DNA from: Saccharopolyspora phatthalungensis
GTDB taxonomy: Bacteria > Actinomycetota > Actinomycetes > Mycobacteriales > Pseudonocardiaceae
Reading direction: 5' to 3'
DNA length: 64,000 nucleotides
Assembly (NCBI RefSeq): GCF_014203395.1
Contig: NZ_JACHIW010000001.1
Location: forward strand, 4,943,501 to 5,007,500
A model generated the notes under the pieces. The model was not told where the DNA came from and did no database searches. It was given only the letters and a program-made list of their open reading frames with translations. Position numbers and translations under genes: made by a program. Positions 10,201 to 15,592 of the stretch are shown here, in pieces (within the stretch, counting starts at the first letter, position 1; every line of letters begins with the position of its first letter).

Positions 10201-10542
10201 GCTCGCCGTGCGCGTGACGCGGGTAAGCCCTACACCGCTGCGGAGTTGGGGGAGAAGTTCGGAAAGAGTAAGGAGTGGGGACGGCAGCGGCTTGCTGAGA
10301 TCAGTGGCGAGGGTGGTGCTAGCCGGTCGGTTTTGCGGGGGGAGAAGTTTGCGCGGGAGCGGGAGGAGGGGCGTGCGGAGGCTCGTCGCGCGCGTGACGC
10401 GGGTCAGCACTGCACCGCTGCGGAGTTGGCGAAGAAGTTCGGGAAGAGCGAAGGGTGGGGGTACCAGCGGCTTGCTGAGATCAGTGGCGAGGGTCGTGCT
10501 AGTCGGTCGGTTTCGCGGGAGCAGGGGTGGCGCAGAAGATGA
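1294..10542 (+). CDS. Giant CpnT/WXG100-like protein with about 20 tandem HTH-like repeats
   Basis: A single 3082-aa open frame with a GTG start behind GGTGGGAG. Residues 1 to about 345 look like the WXG100-like N-terminal module of actinobacterial type VII secreted polymorphic toxins (CpnT N-terminus type): helical, with hydrophobic stretches near 107-127 and 153-175. Residues about 350-920 are a Pro/Ser/Gly/Asp-rich linker. From about 922 a 90-aa helical domain occurs three times (segments GTHDV, SLDDVV, RFSREL). From about 1230 to the end come some 20 units of about 60 aa built on EARRARDAGEPYT, ALGKKFGKS, WG and RLAEI. The second half of each unit reads like a helix-turn-helix. Basic KRRR/KRGR patches occur three times. 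No C-terminal toxin domain is present. The 3' end is damaged (see 10530). Export, DNA binding and role are inference. Confidence 0.85.
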   Translation: MSVLVPEEVRRLFQVLTGEDMTDADEDALFAVAAALESGAAMVEVLGPEVGDVVGRVRGGFSGKAADRFAQRLGAFGPVLEAGGVGLRELAGFVRNLAVQVQYLKFVTVGGLLLLVAEVAWAVAMAGPTGGASMAWLAARFAVMRLLLTRWWGQLFIRLAMAQVVGIGLQVVMDAGAQGLQFALGTREKWDAAMSKMAVGVGSFSGLLAVPLSALGNVVGNAITKVLVRGLGDKIDAEVLAAAARQVAEEHAEQYPVALMARFADVVSKNLEDYTGMSVRAMWVARFGHGLGESLEEGLTEMLGEAGYGAISGQGAQWNPFSFTAGVSEAIGSGIGNLIGLALRGQLIPADGARDTTGGEKNSTNTDTAQELGADSGSQTSEKPGFAETFTEKPGSPSSVTSSGVARAADIDAVVGQDAKAGAREARQDNAPLSWHEGDVIAQAALRDQDRPGTPPPPYSSPQADGPVRVGSQGSDGAAREGDSLAGMPPAYSAVTGDVRADVASSRVESIGEYRGGSLGSDNGATVGDSHAGSPRRDGNARPDTPGMESPEEHRDGSSMSDGALAAARTRAGTPSAYPVAGDNQTASNPDADLSNVDAMVRPDGKDRVRESRFDSPRRDYYRAAGNSPMDSQKAVGDVRAVAPQFQVGDSSTESPLTRTTDVSDPLSEVVALGHTPVAGVVADTGGEAIVPGYGRVWDGSAVPEVSAGADSVAGHADAGRLGDGASQSAVPPDSSGAVASGGPLGAGLVGLPADAVRVSVPAEVVSNGGVVGFVRGRVGDVGGPVVLVSGEDSGAPVVSSAQASRVAREVGRDVVALMPGSGWRGQRWMGFAADGSRPRPVGGPGWIATHRQASQGRDGLDGLASSSTAVPEGPVESVVAGPAEAEKAETASAGTDSTATDTTESRMRSHAEEQPASNGVAEWTESDPRRAVERARPVGGSRDVAVEIVRGTHDVLALVGGGVGVSLDDVVALVAARAEEVGRAEAVRFSRELAARLGTEGTGLGVRAGAGSDSGVEESGGVADDGFSGVPMGWVLDPAVESAPDLVWGGGLRSRPEDAGLFGFGGDAADRGFGGVGSSGEGSGRKRGRGGDFDDEGAMRRPVGPTGVGVDAGLGSAGRPGAEVEFPILPEFLESTAGGGLGLSGVESWWWGVDGVLGAGAGDLAASWGSLNPDETGLFGPIADAADRDVAGMGSVAEGAARLPVDPGDAAVDPAPEAVSAGEKAGIARLLNEAARAEARRARDAGEPYSAVALGEKFGKSQTWGGQRLAEIRAEGGASWSAVQAREVERLREAGRAEARRARDAGEPYTPAVLGKKFGKSASWGRDRLFEITREAGVSRQALQGQGWAKEREAARVEARRARDAGEPYTSGALGKKFGKSQAWGWHRLAEIKDEGDVSWSGSRREEREGSREAGRIAAGRARDAGELYSAEAVGEKIGMSESGGRARLAEISGEGGGTTPGLRGQERERLREEARVEARRARDAGEPYSGAALARKFGKSESWGIARLAEIRGGGGATGPDSQEQEREAGRAEARRARDAGEPYSGAALGKKFGKSRGWGRSRLREIEGEVGGSAGSGSGVPAGGVALVAEVAAERSVGVAGWSESDLRREVGRARLVGGSRDVAMRIVQGTHDVVALARDEAGMSLDDVVVLVAAKVAELGRDGAVWFSRELAASLGTQGTGFGIRAAAGPGPQPEVPVSEEATGGDRAGGTVADRSGGGGFPAIAPWTLDGVPDSGARDVGTGQEYLHPGQWASLDFAAETAGVGGKDSAADGSARLAGEPDAAAVDSVPGSVDSAERPERAESLNETARVEARRARDEGEPYAGAALGKKFGKSREWGQRRLAEIKDEGGVTWSDWQRQEGERLREEARAEARRARDAGEPYSGEALGARFGMSREWGRDRIAEIKGEGGTTRPVVRDQEVSGSAGDTSGSAGGVPVGDVVVAEWTESDLRREVERARSVGGPPDVARWIVQGTHDVVTLARGHSGASLDDVLVLVAVRVDEVGRDEAVRFSRELAGRLGTQGTGFGVRAGAGPDPQAAERLDSAKLLNAGRKRRRAGGSVDEGAARRPVGPGEGVVDAAGQRVSAELLNEAARVEARRARDAGEPHTAETLAKKFGKRTAWGQDRLAEIKAEPRVTRAALQVQEPARLRESARLRARRALDMGERHNGETLGEKYGKSAASGRQLLDEISAEDGVTREALGKQGRLRKSARVQARRARDAGKPDSDAALGTKFGRSKAWGQRRNVEISGVPRRALRLERWARARENARVEARRAHHAGEPYTAKALGQRFGKSVAWGKNRLDEIRSESAEARNAVGGPAEGVAAAGRGAGGIGSVGESSVRKRRRGGGSVDEGATRRPAGPGPGVVNAPERRANEELLIEAGRAEARRARDAGEPHTANTLAKKFGKSKQWGHQRLVEIRHEGGVTRLTLLMRERERLREEARVEAGRARDAGAPYSGTALGKKFGKSVRWGRERLDEISGGHRQVMRPEHEELAKVREEARVEARRARDAGKPYTGRALGLKFGKAESWGKARLDEIKSGGGSSWSASQEQGQEEERLREEARVQARRARDAGEPHTGETLGGKFGKHAVWGWRRLAEIGDESSATGSALQEQRREAARAEARRARDAGEPYTGVALGQKFGKSRYWGHARLVEVRNEVGVSAGGASGSGGAVSAAGILSAVAGSQPVGESAAVAEFGGMSAEPAVDPASWPFDPLDVEEWSRGDVVGAEPWGGVPGAGADEADWFDFGADASDHGVGGLDSVDEGTARVRERPVDWPVDSGLAGAEWAESAPEEDFPFLREVAGLDAGGDSAADGGLSGLEPWAWSVDDVPRADGLDLAGNDGYLNPDAMALLDFGTGTAELGTGEMDSRSEGAAWLPLEFDDVMVVPSPEGVDSVGMLGDAEAFDETAHAEARRAHDAGEPDTIAELGKKPADIRGEGDVTWSVLRAQEVAREREAAHAEARRARDAGKPYTAAELGEKFGKSKEWGRQRLAEISGEGGASRSVLRGEKFAREREEGRAEARRARDAGQHCTAAELAKKFGKSEGWGYQRLAEISGEGRASRSVSREQGWRRR
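4060..4335 (+). repeat. 90-aa inter-block domain, copy A
   Basis: First copy of a helical domain inside the giant protein, starting EWTESD, followed by VGGSRDVA, GTHDV, SLDDVVALVA and RFSRELAARLG, and ending VRAGAG. Copies B (about 6100-6375) and C (about 7135-7405) share the same order of motifs. A fourth, partial and out-of-frame copy lies at 10553-10680. The domain alternates with the HTH-like repeat blocks, so the protein is a two-level repeat (domain plus array). Confidence 0.8.
4981..6012 (+). repeat. HTH-like repeat array, block 1 (six units)
   Basis: Six in-frame units. The segment encoding the ARRARDAGEP stretch recurs at 5011, 5191, 5371, 5551 and 5731, an exact 180-bp (60-aa) period; the sixth unit follows after 168 bp. 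Each unit has a charged first helix (EARRARDAGEPY), then ALGKKFGKS-xx-WG-xx-RLAEI, then a variable 15-17 aa linker. The fourth unit is degenerate, with KIGMS and GG in place of KFGKS and WG. The segment from Leu to Ile fits a helix-turn-helix with the turn at the FGKS glycine. Confidence 0.85.
6100..6375 (+). repeat. 90-aa inter-block domain, copy B
   Basis: Second copy of the domain described at 4060, with GWSESDLRREV, VGGSRDVAMRI, QGTHDVVALA, SLDDVVVLVA, FSRELAASLG and FGIRAAAG. It separates repeat blocks 1 and 2. Confidence 0.75.
6715..7075 (+). repeat. HTH-like repeat array, block 2 (two units)
   Basis: Two 60-aa units of the same type as block 1. They are preceded by a Trp/Asp-rich linker (6470-6700) that resembles the linkers before blocks 1 and 5 (each contains a tripartite 'W-x-D/V-D' then 'YLHP/YLNP/SLNP' pattern). 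Confidence 0.8.
7135..7405 (+). repeat. 90-aa inter-block domain, copy C
   Basis: Third full copy of the 4060-type domain: EWTESDLRREVERA, QGTHDVVTLARG, SLDDVLVLVAVRV, RFSRELAGRLG, VRAGAG. It is the best comparator for the broken fourth copy at 10553. Confidence 0.75.
7564..8256 (+). repeat. HTH-like repeat array, block 3 (four units)
   Basis: Four units, more divergent than block 1. The second unit has KYGKS and lacks the WG pair; the third carries KFGRS. The block is preceded by a basic KRRRAGG patch and the phrase DEGAARRPVGPG, repeated before block 4 (KRRRGGG, DEGATRRPAGPG) and, in a variant form, at about 4550 (KRGRGGD, DEGAMRRPVGP). Confidence 0.8.
8437..9294 (+). repeat. HTH-like repeat array, block 4 (five units)
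   Basis: Five units with the canonical EARRARDAG, KFGKS, WG and RL motifs. Substitutions cluster in the two residues between KFGKS and WG and in the two after WG (for example KQ/HQ, VR/RE, ES/KA, AV/WR, RY/HA). These are positions that would lie in the putative recognition helix. Confidence 0.8.
10027..10530 (+). repeat. HTH-like repeat array, block 5 (three units, first one deleted)
   Basis: Three units. In the first, ELGKK runs straight into ADIRGEGD, so the FGKS-to-RL part is missing by an in-frame deletion. The other two units are very alike (AREREx, AAEL, RLAEISGEG, ASRSV), suggesting recent duplication. The last one abuts the gene's broken end. Confidence 0.8.
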
Positions 10543-10700
10543 CGTGACGAAGTTTGCCCGTGGCGACGCGGGCGTGTCGTTGGAGGATGTGGTGGCTTTG
10601 GTTGCGGTGCGGCTTGATGAGGTGGGTCGTGCTGAGACGGTCCGGTTTTCCCGGAAGTTGGCGGAAAGACTGGACACGCAAGAGAACCCTGATCAACAGT
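10531..10700 (+). pseudogene. Out-of-frame remnant of the giant gene's 3' end
   Basis: The main frame stops at 10542. Directly downstream another frame encodes DDVTKFARGDAG, SLEDVVALVAVRLDEVGR and RFSRKLAERLDTQ, which matches the second half of the 90-aa domain copies A-C (compare DDVLVLVAVRVDEVGR in copy C). The array therefore ran on into a fourth domain copy. A deletion has joined the last HTH-like repeat to the middle of that domain and shifted the frame. Whatever lay beyond (possibly a toxin) is gone or displaced. Conserved tail sequence fades after about 10690. Confidence 0.7.
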
Positions 10701-10796
10701 GGCCGCACCTGTCTGCGCGCTACCCCAAGTCTGCAAGATCACGAAGTGCTGCCGGAGTATCAACCACCGCCCGCCGAGCGCCTTCGTGCCGAGATT

Positions 10797-12068
10797 TCAC
10801 GAGTCGTCGCTGTCCCGGGCCTCCGTGGGCTCGCGGTGTTCCTCACCGAGCGGTACGGGCTTGCGCGCTAGCAGAAGCAGGACCGTCGCGGCCAGCACCG
10901 CTACCGTGGCGGCGAGGATCAACCCCGCGACCTGTACACCTTGCAGTTGTGCGATTACGCCGCAGACCACGACCGGCACGGAGATTGCCACATAGGCCAC
11001 CACGAAGAAGCTGGATGCGACCTCGGCCCGCTGTCTCGGCGGCGCGGCCCGGTTGACCGCAGCCAAACCGGTTCGGAAGCTCAGCCCCTGGCCGAGCCCG
11101 GCCACCACCGCGCCGAGGATCACCAACAGCAGTGAAGGCAGTGCGAGGCCGAGCGCGAGCAGGCACATTCCCATGATCAAACCGACGCACCCGACGACCA
11201 GCGCGCGTTTCCGGAAGACCACAACCAGCATGGTCTGCCCGGCTAACGATGCCGCGAACACGGCGAACACGACCAGGCCGACAATCGCGTGGTTCGCGAT
11301 GCCTAGCACTTGGCTGAGGAAACCCGGCGACACGGCCGTGAACAGGCCCAGTACGGCGAAGCCCGCGAAGGCAGCCAAGCCGGCCCGTACGAAGATCTCT
11401 CGCGCCTGCGGAGGCACTCTGAGGCGCTGCAGGTGCAGGCGGACCCGGCCTTCAGTCTGCACCGGCTCCGGCAAGAACCACACGAGCACTACTGCCGGAA
11501 TGATGAGAGCGAGGTCCACCCAGAACGTGAGCCGCAACGGTGCCACGGCGAGCTGTGCGAGTAGGCCGGCCATCAGCGGGCCGGAGCCCAATCCGCCGAT
11601 GTTGGCCAACGTGGCGACTACCGTCGCGTGTCCCGCTGCCTTGCGCGGCGCGAGATCCGCAAGTGCTGCCGTCGCGGTGCCGGTGAAGATCCCCGCCGAC
11701 AGACCCGAGAGTATGCGCCCTGCCAGCAGCAGGCCGATCTCTTGAGCGACGAGGAACACCACGGCGCTGAGTCCGGATAGTGCCAGCCCCGCAAGAAGAA
11801 CCCGTCGTCGGCCGATCTCGTCGGACAGGCGGCCGAAGACAAGGAGCGCGGCAATGACTCCGACCGCATACGTCGCGAAGACCACAGTGACCATCAGCTC
11901 GGAGAAGCCGAACTCCCTGCTGTAGATCGGGTACAGCGGCGTCGGCAGGGTGGTGCCAATCATGGTTACCGTGAACGCATAGGTCACCACGGCGAAACTC
12001 ACGCGTCGGCCGAATCGCGGTGAGCCACTCCTGGACAGGAACCAGACTCTCGGGTTTGCGAACGTCAT
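10797..12068 (-). CDS. MFS transporter (drug efflux-like)
   Basis: About 423 aa with around 12 hydrophobic segments and the MFS loop signature GRLSDEIGRRRVLL after TM2. TM4-5 contains AGRILSGLSAGIFTGTATAAL. The likely start is the ATG at 12068 (MTFANPRVW) and not the further upstream ATG at 12095. It is probably an efflux permease of the inner membrane; the substrate is unknown. Its 3' end is convergent with the broken giant gene. The C-terminus is acidic (EARDSDDS). Confidence 0.85.
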   Translation of the reverse strand: MTFANPRVWFLSRSGSPRFGRRVSFAVVTYAFTVTMIGTTLPTPLYPIYSREFGFSELMVTVVFATYAVGVIAALLVFGRLSDEIGRRRVLLAGLALSGLSAVVFLVAQEIGLLLAGRILSGLSAGIFTGTATAALADLAPRKAAGHATVVATLANIGGLGSGPLMAGLLAQLAVAPLRLTFWVDLALIIPAVVLVWFLPEPVQTEGRVRLHLQRLRVPPQAREIFVRAGLAAFAGFAVLGLFTAVSPGFLSQVLGIANHAIVGLVVFAVFAASLAGQTMLVVVFRKRALVVGCVGLIMGMCLLALGLALPSLLLVILGAVVAGLGQGLSFRTGLAAVNRAAPPRQRAEVASSFFVVAYVAISVPVVVCGVIAQLQGVQVAGLILAATVAVLAATVLLLLARKPVPLGEEHREPTEARDSDDS

Positions 12069-12242
12069 CGGCTGACACCGTCCTTGTGGCGCCAAGGCCC
12101 CAGGATGGCATCGACGACATGCTGAGCAAAGCGCTCGCGGGGGTGCGCGGGTGGAAAATCACGTTGCGTGCCTTCGCGCTACGAGATCGTATGGGGCCGC
12201 GAATGAGTCTTGGCTTTTCGAAAGGTTCGATGCGTGCCGGGC

Positions 12243-12497
12243 CTACGGCTCGTTGACGACCGTAACCCGGGCTTTTTCTCGTGGCGGCGCCTGTTCGGGT
12301 AGTTGCACGCTGCTGCCGTGATCGGTGCGGGCCTCGCGCATCATGTCGCGGACCTCGCTCAAGAGCAGGACTTGAGCCATCGTTGCCCAGTACAGCGCCT
12401 CAGCGTTCGGCTTCAGCTGGGGGGCCGCCGCCCGCGCCCGGGCAAGCGCCTCATCGGCGTCGGTAATGGTTTTCCTGGACTTCTTATTCTTGGCCAT
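12243..12497 (-). CDS. Small conserved-looking hypothetical protein
   Basis: 84 aa starting MAKNKKSRKTITDADEAL, with a lysine-rich N-terminus, a helical middle (EALYWATMAQVLLLSEVRDM) and a hydrophilic tail. The composition and the AAGGGT upstream of the ATG suggest a real gene. No family was recognised. It may be a small cytoplasmic helical protein. Confidence 0.55.
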   Translation of the reverse strand: MAKNKKSRKTITDADEALARARAAAPQLKPNAEALYWATMAQVLLLSEVRDMMREARTDHGSSVQLPEQAPPREKARVTVVNEP

Positions 12498-12838
12498 GCA
12501 CTGTATCTACCCTTCGGCGCGATCATCCACACGCAATCCGCGCTGGTCGTCGCATACGGCGCGGCAGCCATCGCGAAGCGCGTCGGCTACGGGTAGTACA
12601 GGTCGATGCCGGTGGGCTGCGCAGCGGTCCATTCTACTGTGGACCGTCGGAGTCGGGTGGGCTGTGCAGCCGCAGGCGGCCACCGGGGGCCTCGACGCGG
12701 TCGGTGAGACCGGCCAGGCCGGGGGCTGGCGACCCGCGACCCACTCCGGCCATCGGACTTCTGTTCGATAAGCGCTCGCTGCCTGGTCGCTGTCACAGTC
12801 CTCGGTTGCGGTCTAGCCTTACACCGGGCCTGTGAGCA
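12498..12838. other. Intergenic stretch without a recognised gene
   Basis: Short frames exist on both strands, but none has a convincing start, composition or family signature. The only clear element is the palindrome at its right end (12839-12861). Confidence 0.5.
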
Positions 12839-12861
12839 TGTAGCAATATTATATTGCTACA
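12839..12861. promoter_or_regulatory. 9-bp-arm palindrome (probable operator) before the CoA-transferase gene
   Basis: TGTAGCAAT-ATTAT-ATTGCTACA is a perfect inverted repeat with an AT-rich centre, in sharp contrast to the surrounding GC-rich DNA. It ends 13 bp before the proposed GTG start at 12875, so a bound protein would block transcription or initiation. The layout suits a GntR- or TetR-type repressor. The nearby TetR gene at 14153 is a candidate, although its own promoter has a different motif. Confidence 0.7.
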
Positions 12862-12874
12862 AGGTTTTTCGATC

Positions 12875-14056
12875 GTGCTCGAAGGCGATGCATGCGGACC
12901 GCTGGCAGGCGTGCGGGTCTTGGATGTGACCCAGATGCTGGCGGGGCCGATGGCGGCGATGAGGCTGGCCGATCTCGGGGCCGACGTGATCAAGATCGAG
13001 CCGCCGGAGGCCGGGGAGTTCAACCGGACCCATGGCTATGCCGGGGTGGATATCGAGGGGCACAAGACGACATTTCTGGGGCTGAACCGCAACAAGCGCA
13101 GCCTCGCCGTGGACTTGAAGTCCGCGGCAGGACGCGAACTGTTCCACAAGCTCGTGGCCGGCGCCGATGTGCTGGTGCAGAACTTCCGTGTCGGCACCGT
13201 GCAGCGGCTCGGGATCGATTTCGAGGCAGTGCACAAGATCAACCTCCGGCTGGTTTACGCGTCGATCAGCGGCTATGGCCTGTCCGGCCCGGGTGCGGGG
13301 CGTCCCGGTCAGGATCTGGTGCTGCAGGGCTATTCGGGCTCGATGTGGTTTGTGGGCGCGGAAAGCGATCCGCCCGTGCCGGGCGGGATCCCGGCCATCG
13401 ACGCGATGACCGGCTACCAGGTTGCGATAGGCGTGCTGGCCGCGCTGCGAGGGCGGGACGCGACGGGAGTAGGCACGCACGTCGAGGTGGACATGCTCTC
13501 GGTGGTGCTGGACGCGCAGGTGCAGGAACTGGTGACGTACCTCAACGCCGGAGTCGTTCCCGCACGCGGTACGGAAGCCGGCGCGCACGCCTGGGTCGGT
13601 GCGCCGTACGGGGTCTACCGCACCGCCGACGGGTGGTTGACGCTGGCGATGTGTCCCGTCGATGTACTGGGTGACGCGCTTGATGACGACGTGCTTCGCT
13701 CGTACACCCGCCACGAGGACGCGCAGCTGCACTCGGCCGAGATCTATCGGCGGATCCGTCCCCGCTTCGCCGAGCGGACGACGCAGCAGTGGATCGAGCA
13801 CCTCGACGGGTTCAACATCTGGAGCGGTCCGGTCTACGATTACCGCGCTCTCGAAGCCGACGCCCAGGTCCAGGCGCGTGGGCTGATCGTCGAGATGGAA
13901 CATCCCGAGGCGGGAACGGTACGCACGATCGCCTCGCCGATCCGGCTCGATGGCCGGGTTTCCTCGATCAGAAAGGCGCCGCCGCTGCTCGGTGCCGATA
14001 CCCGCGACCTGCTCACCGAGCTCGGCTACGCGGAAAGCGCCTCCAACCGCCGCTGA
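12875..14056 (+). CDS. CaiB/BaiF family CoA-transferase (family III)
   Basis: About 393 aa. Hallmarks are LAGVRVLDVTQMLAGPMAA at the start, GADVIKIEPP, NRNKRSLAVDLK, DVLVQNFRVGT, and PGQDLVLQGYSG containing the probable catalytic Asp147. Such enzymes move CoA between an acyl-CoA and a free acid. The specific acid is not identifiable. A longer frame begins at a TTG (12854) that lies inside the palindrome. The GTG at 12875 is preferred because an AAGG sits about 10 nt upstream. A TetR regulator is convergent downstream. Confidence 0.88.
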   Translation: MLEGDACGPLAGVRVLDVTQMLAGPMAAMRLADLGADVIKIEPPEAGEFNRTHGYAGVDIEGHKTTFLGLNRNKRSLAVDLKSAAGRELFHKLVAGADVLVQNFRVGTVQRLGIDFEAVHKINLRLVYASISGYGLSGPGAGRPGQDLVLQGYSGSMWFVGAESDPPVPGGIPAIDAMTGYQVAIGVLAALRGRDATGVGTHVEVDMLSVVLDAQVQELVTYLNAGVVPARGTEAGAHAWVGAPYGVYRTADGWLTLAMCPVDVLGDALDDDVLRSYTRHEDAQLHSAEIYRRIRPRFAERTTQQWIEHLDGFNIWSGPVYDYRALEADAQVQARGLIVEMEHPEAGTVRTIASPIRLDGRVSSIRKAPPLLGADTRDLLTELGYAESASNRR

Positions 14057-14152
14057 ACCCACTGACCCGCCATCCAGCCGCAGCAGCGGGCCCCAGCACA
14101 ATCCACCATCACCACAACGACTTTTTCAGGTGTAAGTAGCTAGGAAAGCGCT

Positions 14153-14833
14153 TCACCGTCGGGCCGAGAGCCCGGTGAGGAGCACGCGTAGCGCGTCGTC
14201 GAGGGTGCCTCGTGTTTCGATTCGTGTCAGGTCGGTTGCAAGGTTCGCGACGTGGTCGAAGCCTCGTTCGACTGCTGTCTGGTGCATGGCTTCGCGGGCG
14301 GCGTCCTGGTCGCGGTCGTCCAGGCTGGCGCGGGCGCGTTCGAACACGATGTGTCCGACGGTGGCTGAGAACGTCTGCCAGAACGCGCGGGCTGCCCGGG
14401 GGCCCGTGATGCCACCGTGTTCGAGCGCGGAGAGCACTTGTTCCGCCAGGCGCGCCAGGCCTGCCGAGCCCGGCGGCAGGCGCCGCGTGGCGAGCATCTG
14501 CACGGCACCGGGCTGCTCCTCGACGAGGTCCCGCCACGCGAGCATCGTCTGCACGATCTGCTCGCGCCAGTCCGTCGTCGTGGTGTAGGGGATCTCCATC
14601 CGGTCGAGCAGGTGCAGCAGCATCGCGTCCAGCAGTTCGTCCTTGGACGTGACGAACTTGTAGACCGACATCGGCGAGATGCCGAGTGCGGTCGCGACCC
14701 TTCTGATCGACAACGCTTCCAGGCCCTTGTTTGCGGAGAGCTCGAGCGCCGCCCGTACGACGTCCGGCTGTGAAATCTGGGTGGTTACCGCCGGTGGAGT
14801 CCGGTTTTCGGGGCTGGTGTCGGGGCGCGACAT
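14153..14833 (-). CDS. TetR family transcriptional regulator
   Basis: 226 aa. The N-terminal helix-turn-helix is at about residues 25-70 (AALELSANKGLEALSIRRVA, ALGISPMSVYKFVTSKDEL), followed by a helical ligand-binding domain of the TetR_C type (DWREQIVQTMLAWRDLV, ARAFWQTFSATVGHIVFE). It is divergent from the broken MFS gene at 14898 and convergent with the CoA-transferase. A pair of direct repeats lies in its promoter. Confidence 0.85.
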   Translation of the reverse strand: MSRPDTSPENRTPPAVTTQISQPDVVRAALELSANKGLEALSIRRVATALGISPMSVYKFVTSKDELLDAMLLHLLDRMEIPYTTTTDWREQIVQTMLAWRDLVEEQPGAVQMLATRRLPPGSAGLARLAEQVLSALEHGGITGPRAARAFWQTFSATVGHIVFERARASLDDRDQDAAREAMHQTAVERGFDHVANLATDLTRIETRGTLDDALRVLLTGLSARR

Positions 14834-14853
14834 GTGTTTGGCTTACCGGCCAT

Positions 14854-14883
14854 ATACGGCGTACTAAATCCAGATACGGTGTA
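14854..14883. promoter_or_regulatory. Two direct repeats ATACGGYGTA in the TetR/MFS divergent promoter
   Basis: ATACGGCGTA (14854-14863) and ATACGGTGTA (14874-14883) are spaced 20 bp apart start to start, i.e. two helical turns on the same DNA face. They fill the short interval between the TetR gene and the AAAGGAGG of the downstream MFS remnant. Probable TetR binding sites. Confidence 0.5.
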
Positions 14884-14897
14884 AAGGAGGTGGTCAT

Positions 14898-15344
14898 GTG
14901 AGACCCGAACTCCCCGAACCGGCGGTGGCGGTGCGTTCCGCGACGCAAGGCCGCGGTGCGGATCGTGCCGCTGGTCGCGGTGATGTACGTGATCAGCTAT
15001 GTCGATCGTGTCAACGTCGGCTTCGCCGCGGCGACGATGAAGCCCCGAAGGACTGGCGGATCTACGTGGTCTCGCTGATCGCGTTTGCCTCCAACATCGG
15101 CGGCTACGCCCTGTCGTTCTTCTTGCCGCAGGTCATCGCGGAACTGTACCGGCAGTTCGGGCAGCCGGTGACGCTGACGAGGACCGCTGTGCTGACCGCT
15201 ATCCCGTATGCAGTCGCTTCGGTCGCGGTGCTTCTGGTCGCACGCAGCAGCGACCGCATGCAGGAACGGCACTTCCACGCCGCCGTGCCCCTGGTGGTCG
15301 GCGCCGTCGCTCGCCGTCGCACTAGACCGGAAGGGTTTCAATGA
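14898..15344 (+). pseudogene. MFS transporter with internal deletion and truncated end
   Basis: A strong AAAGGAGG precedes the start region. One frame gives MYVISYVDRVNVGFAAATM, the TM1 signature of ACS-type MFS carriers. At about 15045 the sequence jumps, out of frame, to a middle-of-protein segment (RIYVVSLIAFASNIGGYAL, SFFLPQVIAELY, RSSDRMQERHFHAAVPLV). The remaining C-terminal helices are absent and the frame ends TRPEGFQ. Roughly 170 residues are missing internally and about 150 at the end. It was once a close relative of the intact transporter at 15589. Confidence 0.75.
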
Positions 15345-15592
15345 CCAGCACGAAGAACCCGCCCTATGCCGACATCCCCCGCATCCGCAGGCTCCTCGCC
15401 GAAAGCGGGCTCGACGCAATCGTCTCGACATGGCCGGAGAACACCGCGTACCTGTCCGGCTTCTACCACCCCGACCTGTGGGACCCGGTGCACGGCTTCC
15501 ACCTCGAGGACTTCGTCCACATCGGACCAGAACGCACGACGAACCTTACACACCCCGACAGGCAGCACCGGATCATCGAGGCGGGCGTATGA
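15341..15592 (+). pseudogene. N-terminal stub of an M24 family peptidase (Xaa-Pro peptidase-like)
   Basis: 83 aa with IPRIRRLLAESGLDAIVST and PENTAYLSGFYHP, the typical N-terminal creatinase/prolidase domain opening. The catalytic pita-bread domain is absent: after HIGPERTTN the frame runs a few codons and stops. The ATG overlaps the MFS remnant's end, and its TGA overlaps the next gene's ATG (ATGA). Only about a fifth of a normal M24 protein remains. Confidence 0.7.

Noticed and set aside
10554..10871. Forward frame ending in ERYGLAR that looks somewhat protein-like
   Set aside because: Its first part is the real remnant of the 90-aa domain in another frame, but its second part overlaps the reverse-strand MFS gene and mirrors its codons; no separate gene is supported.
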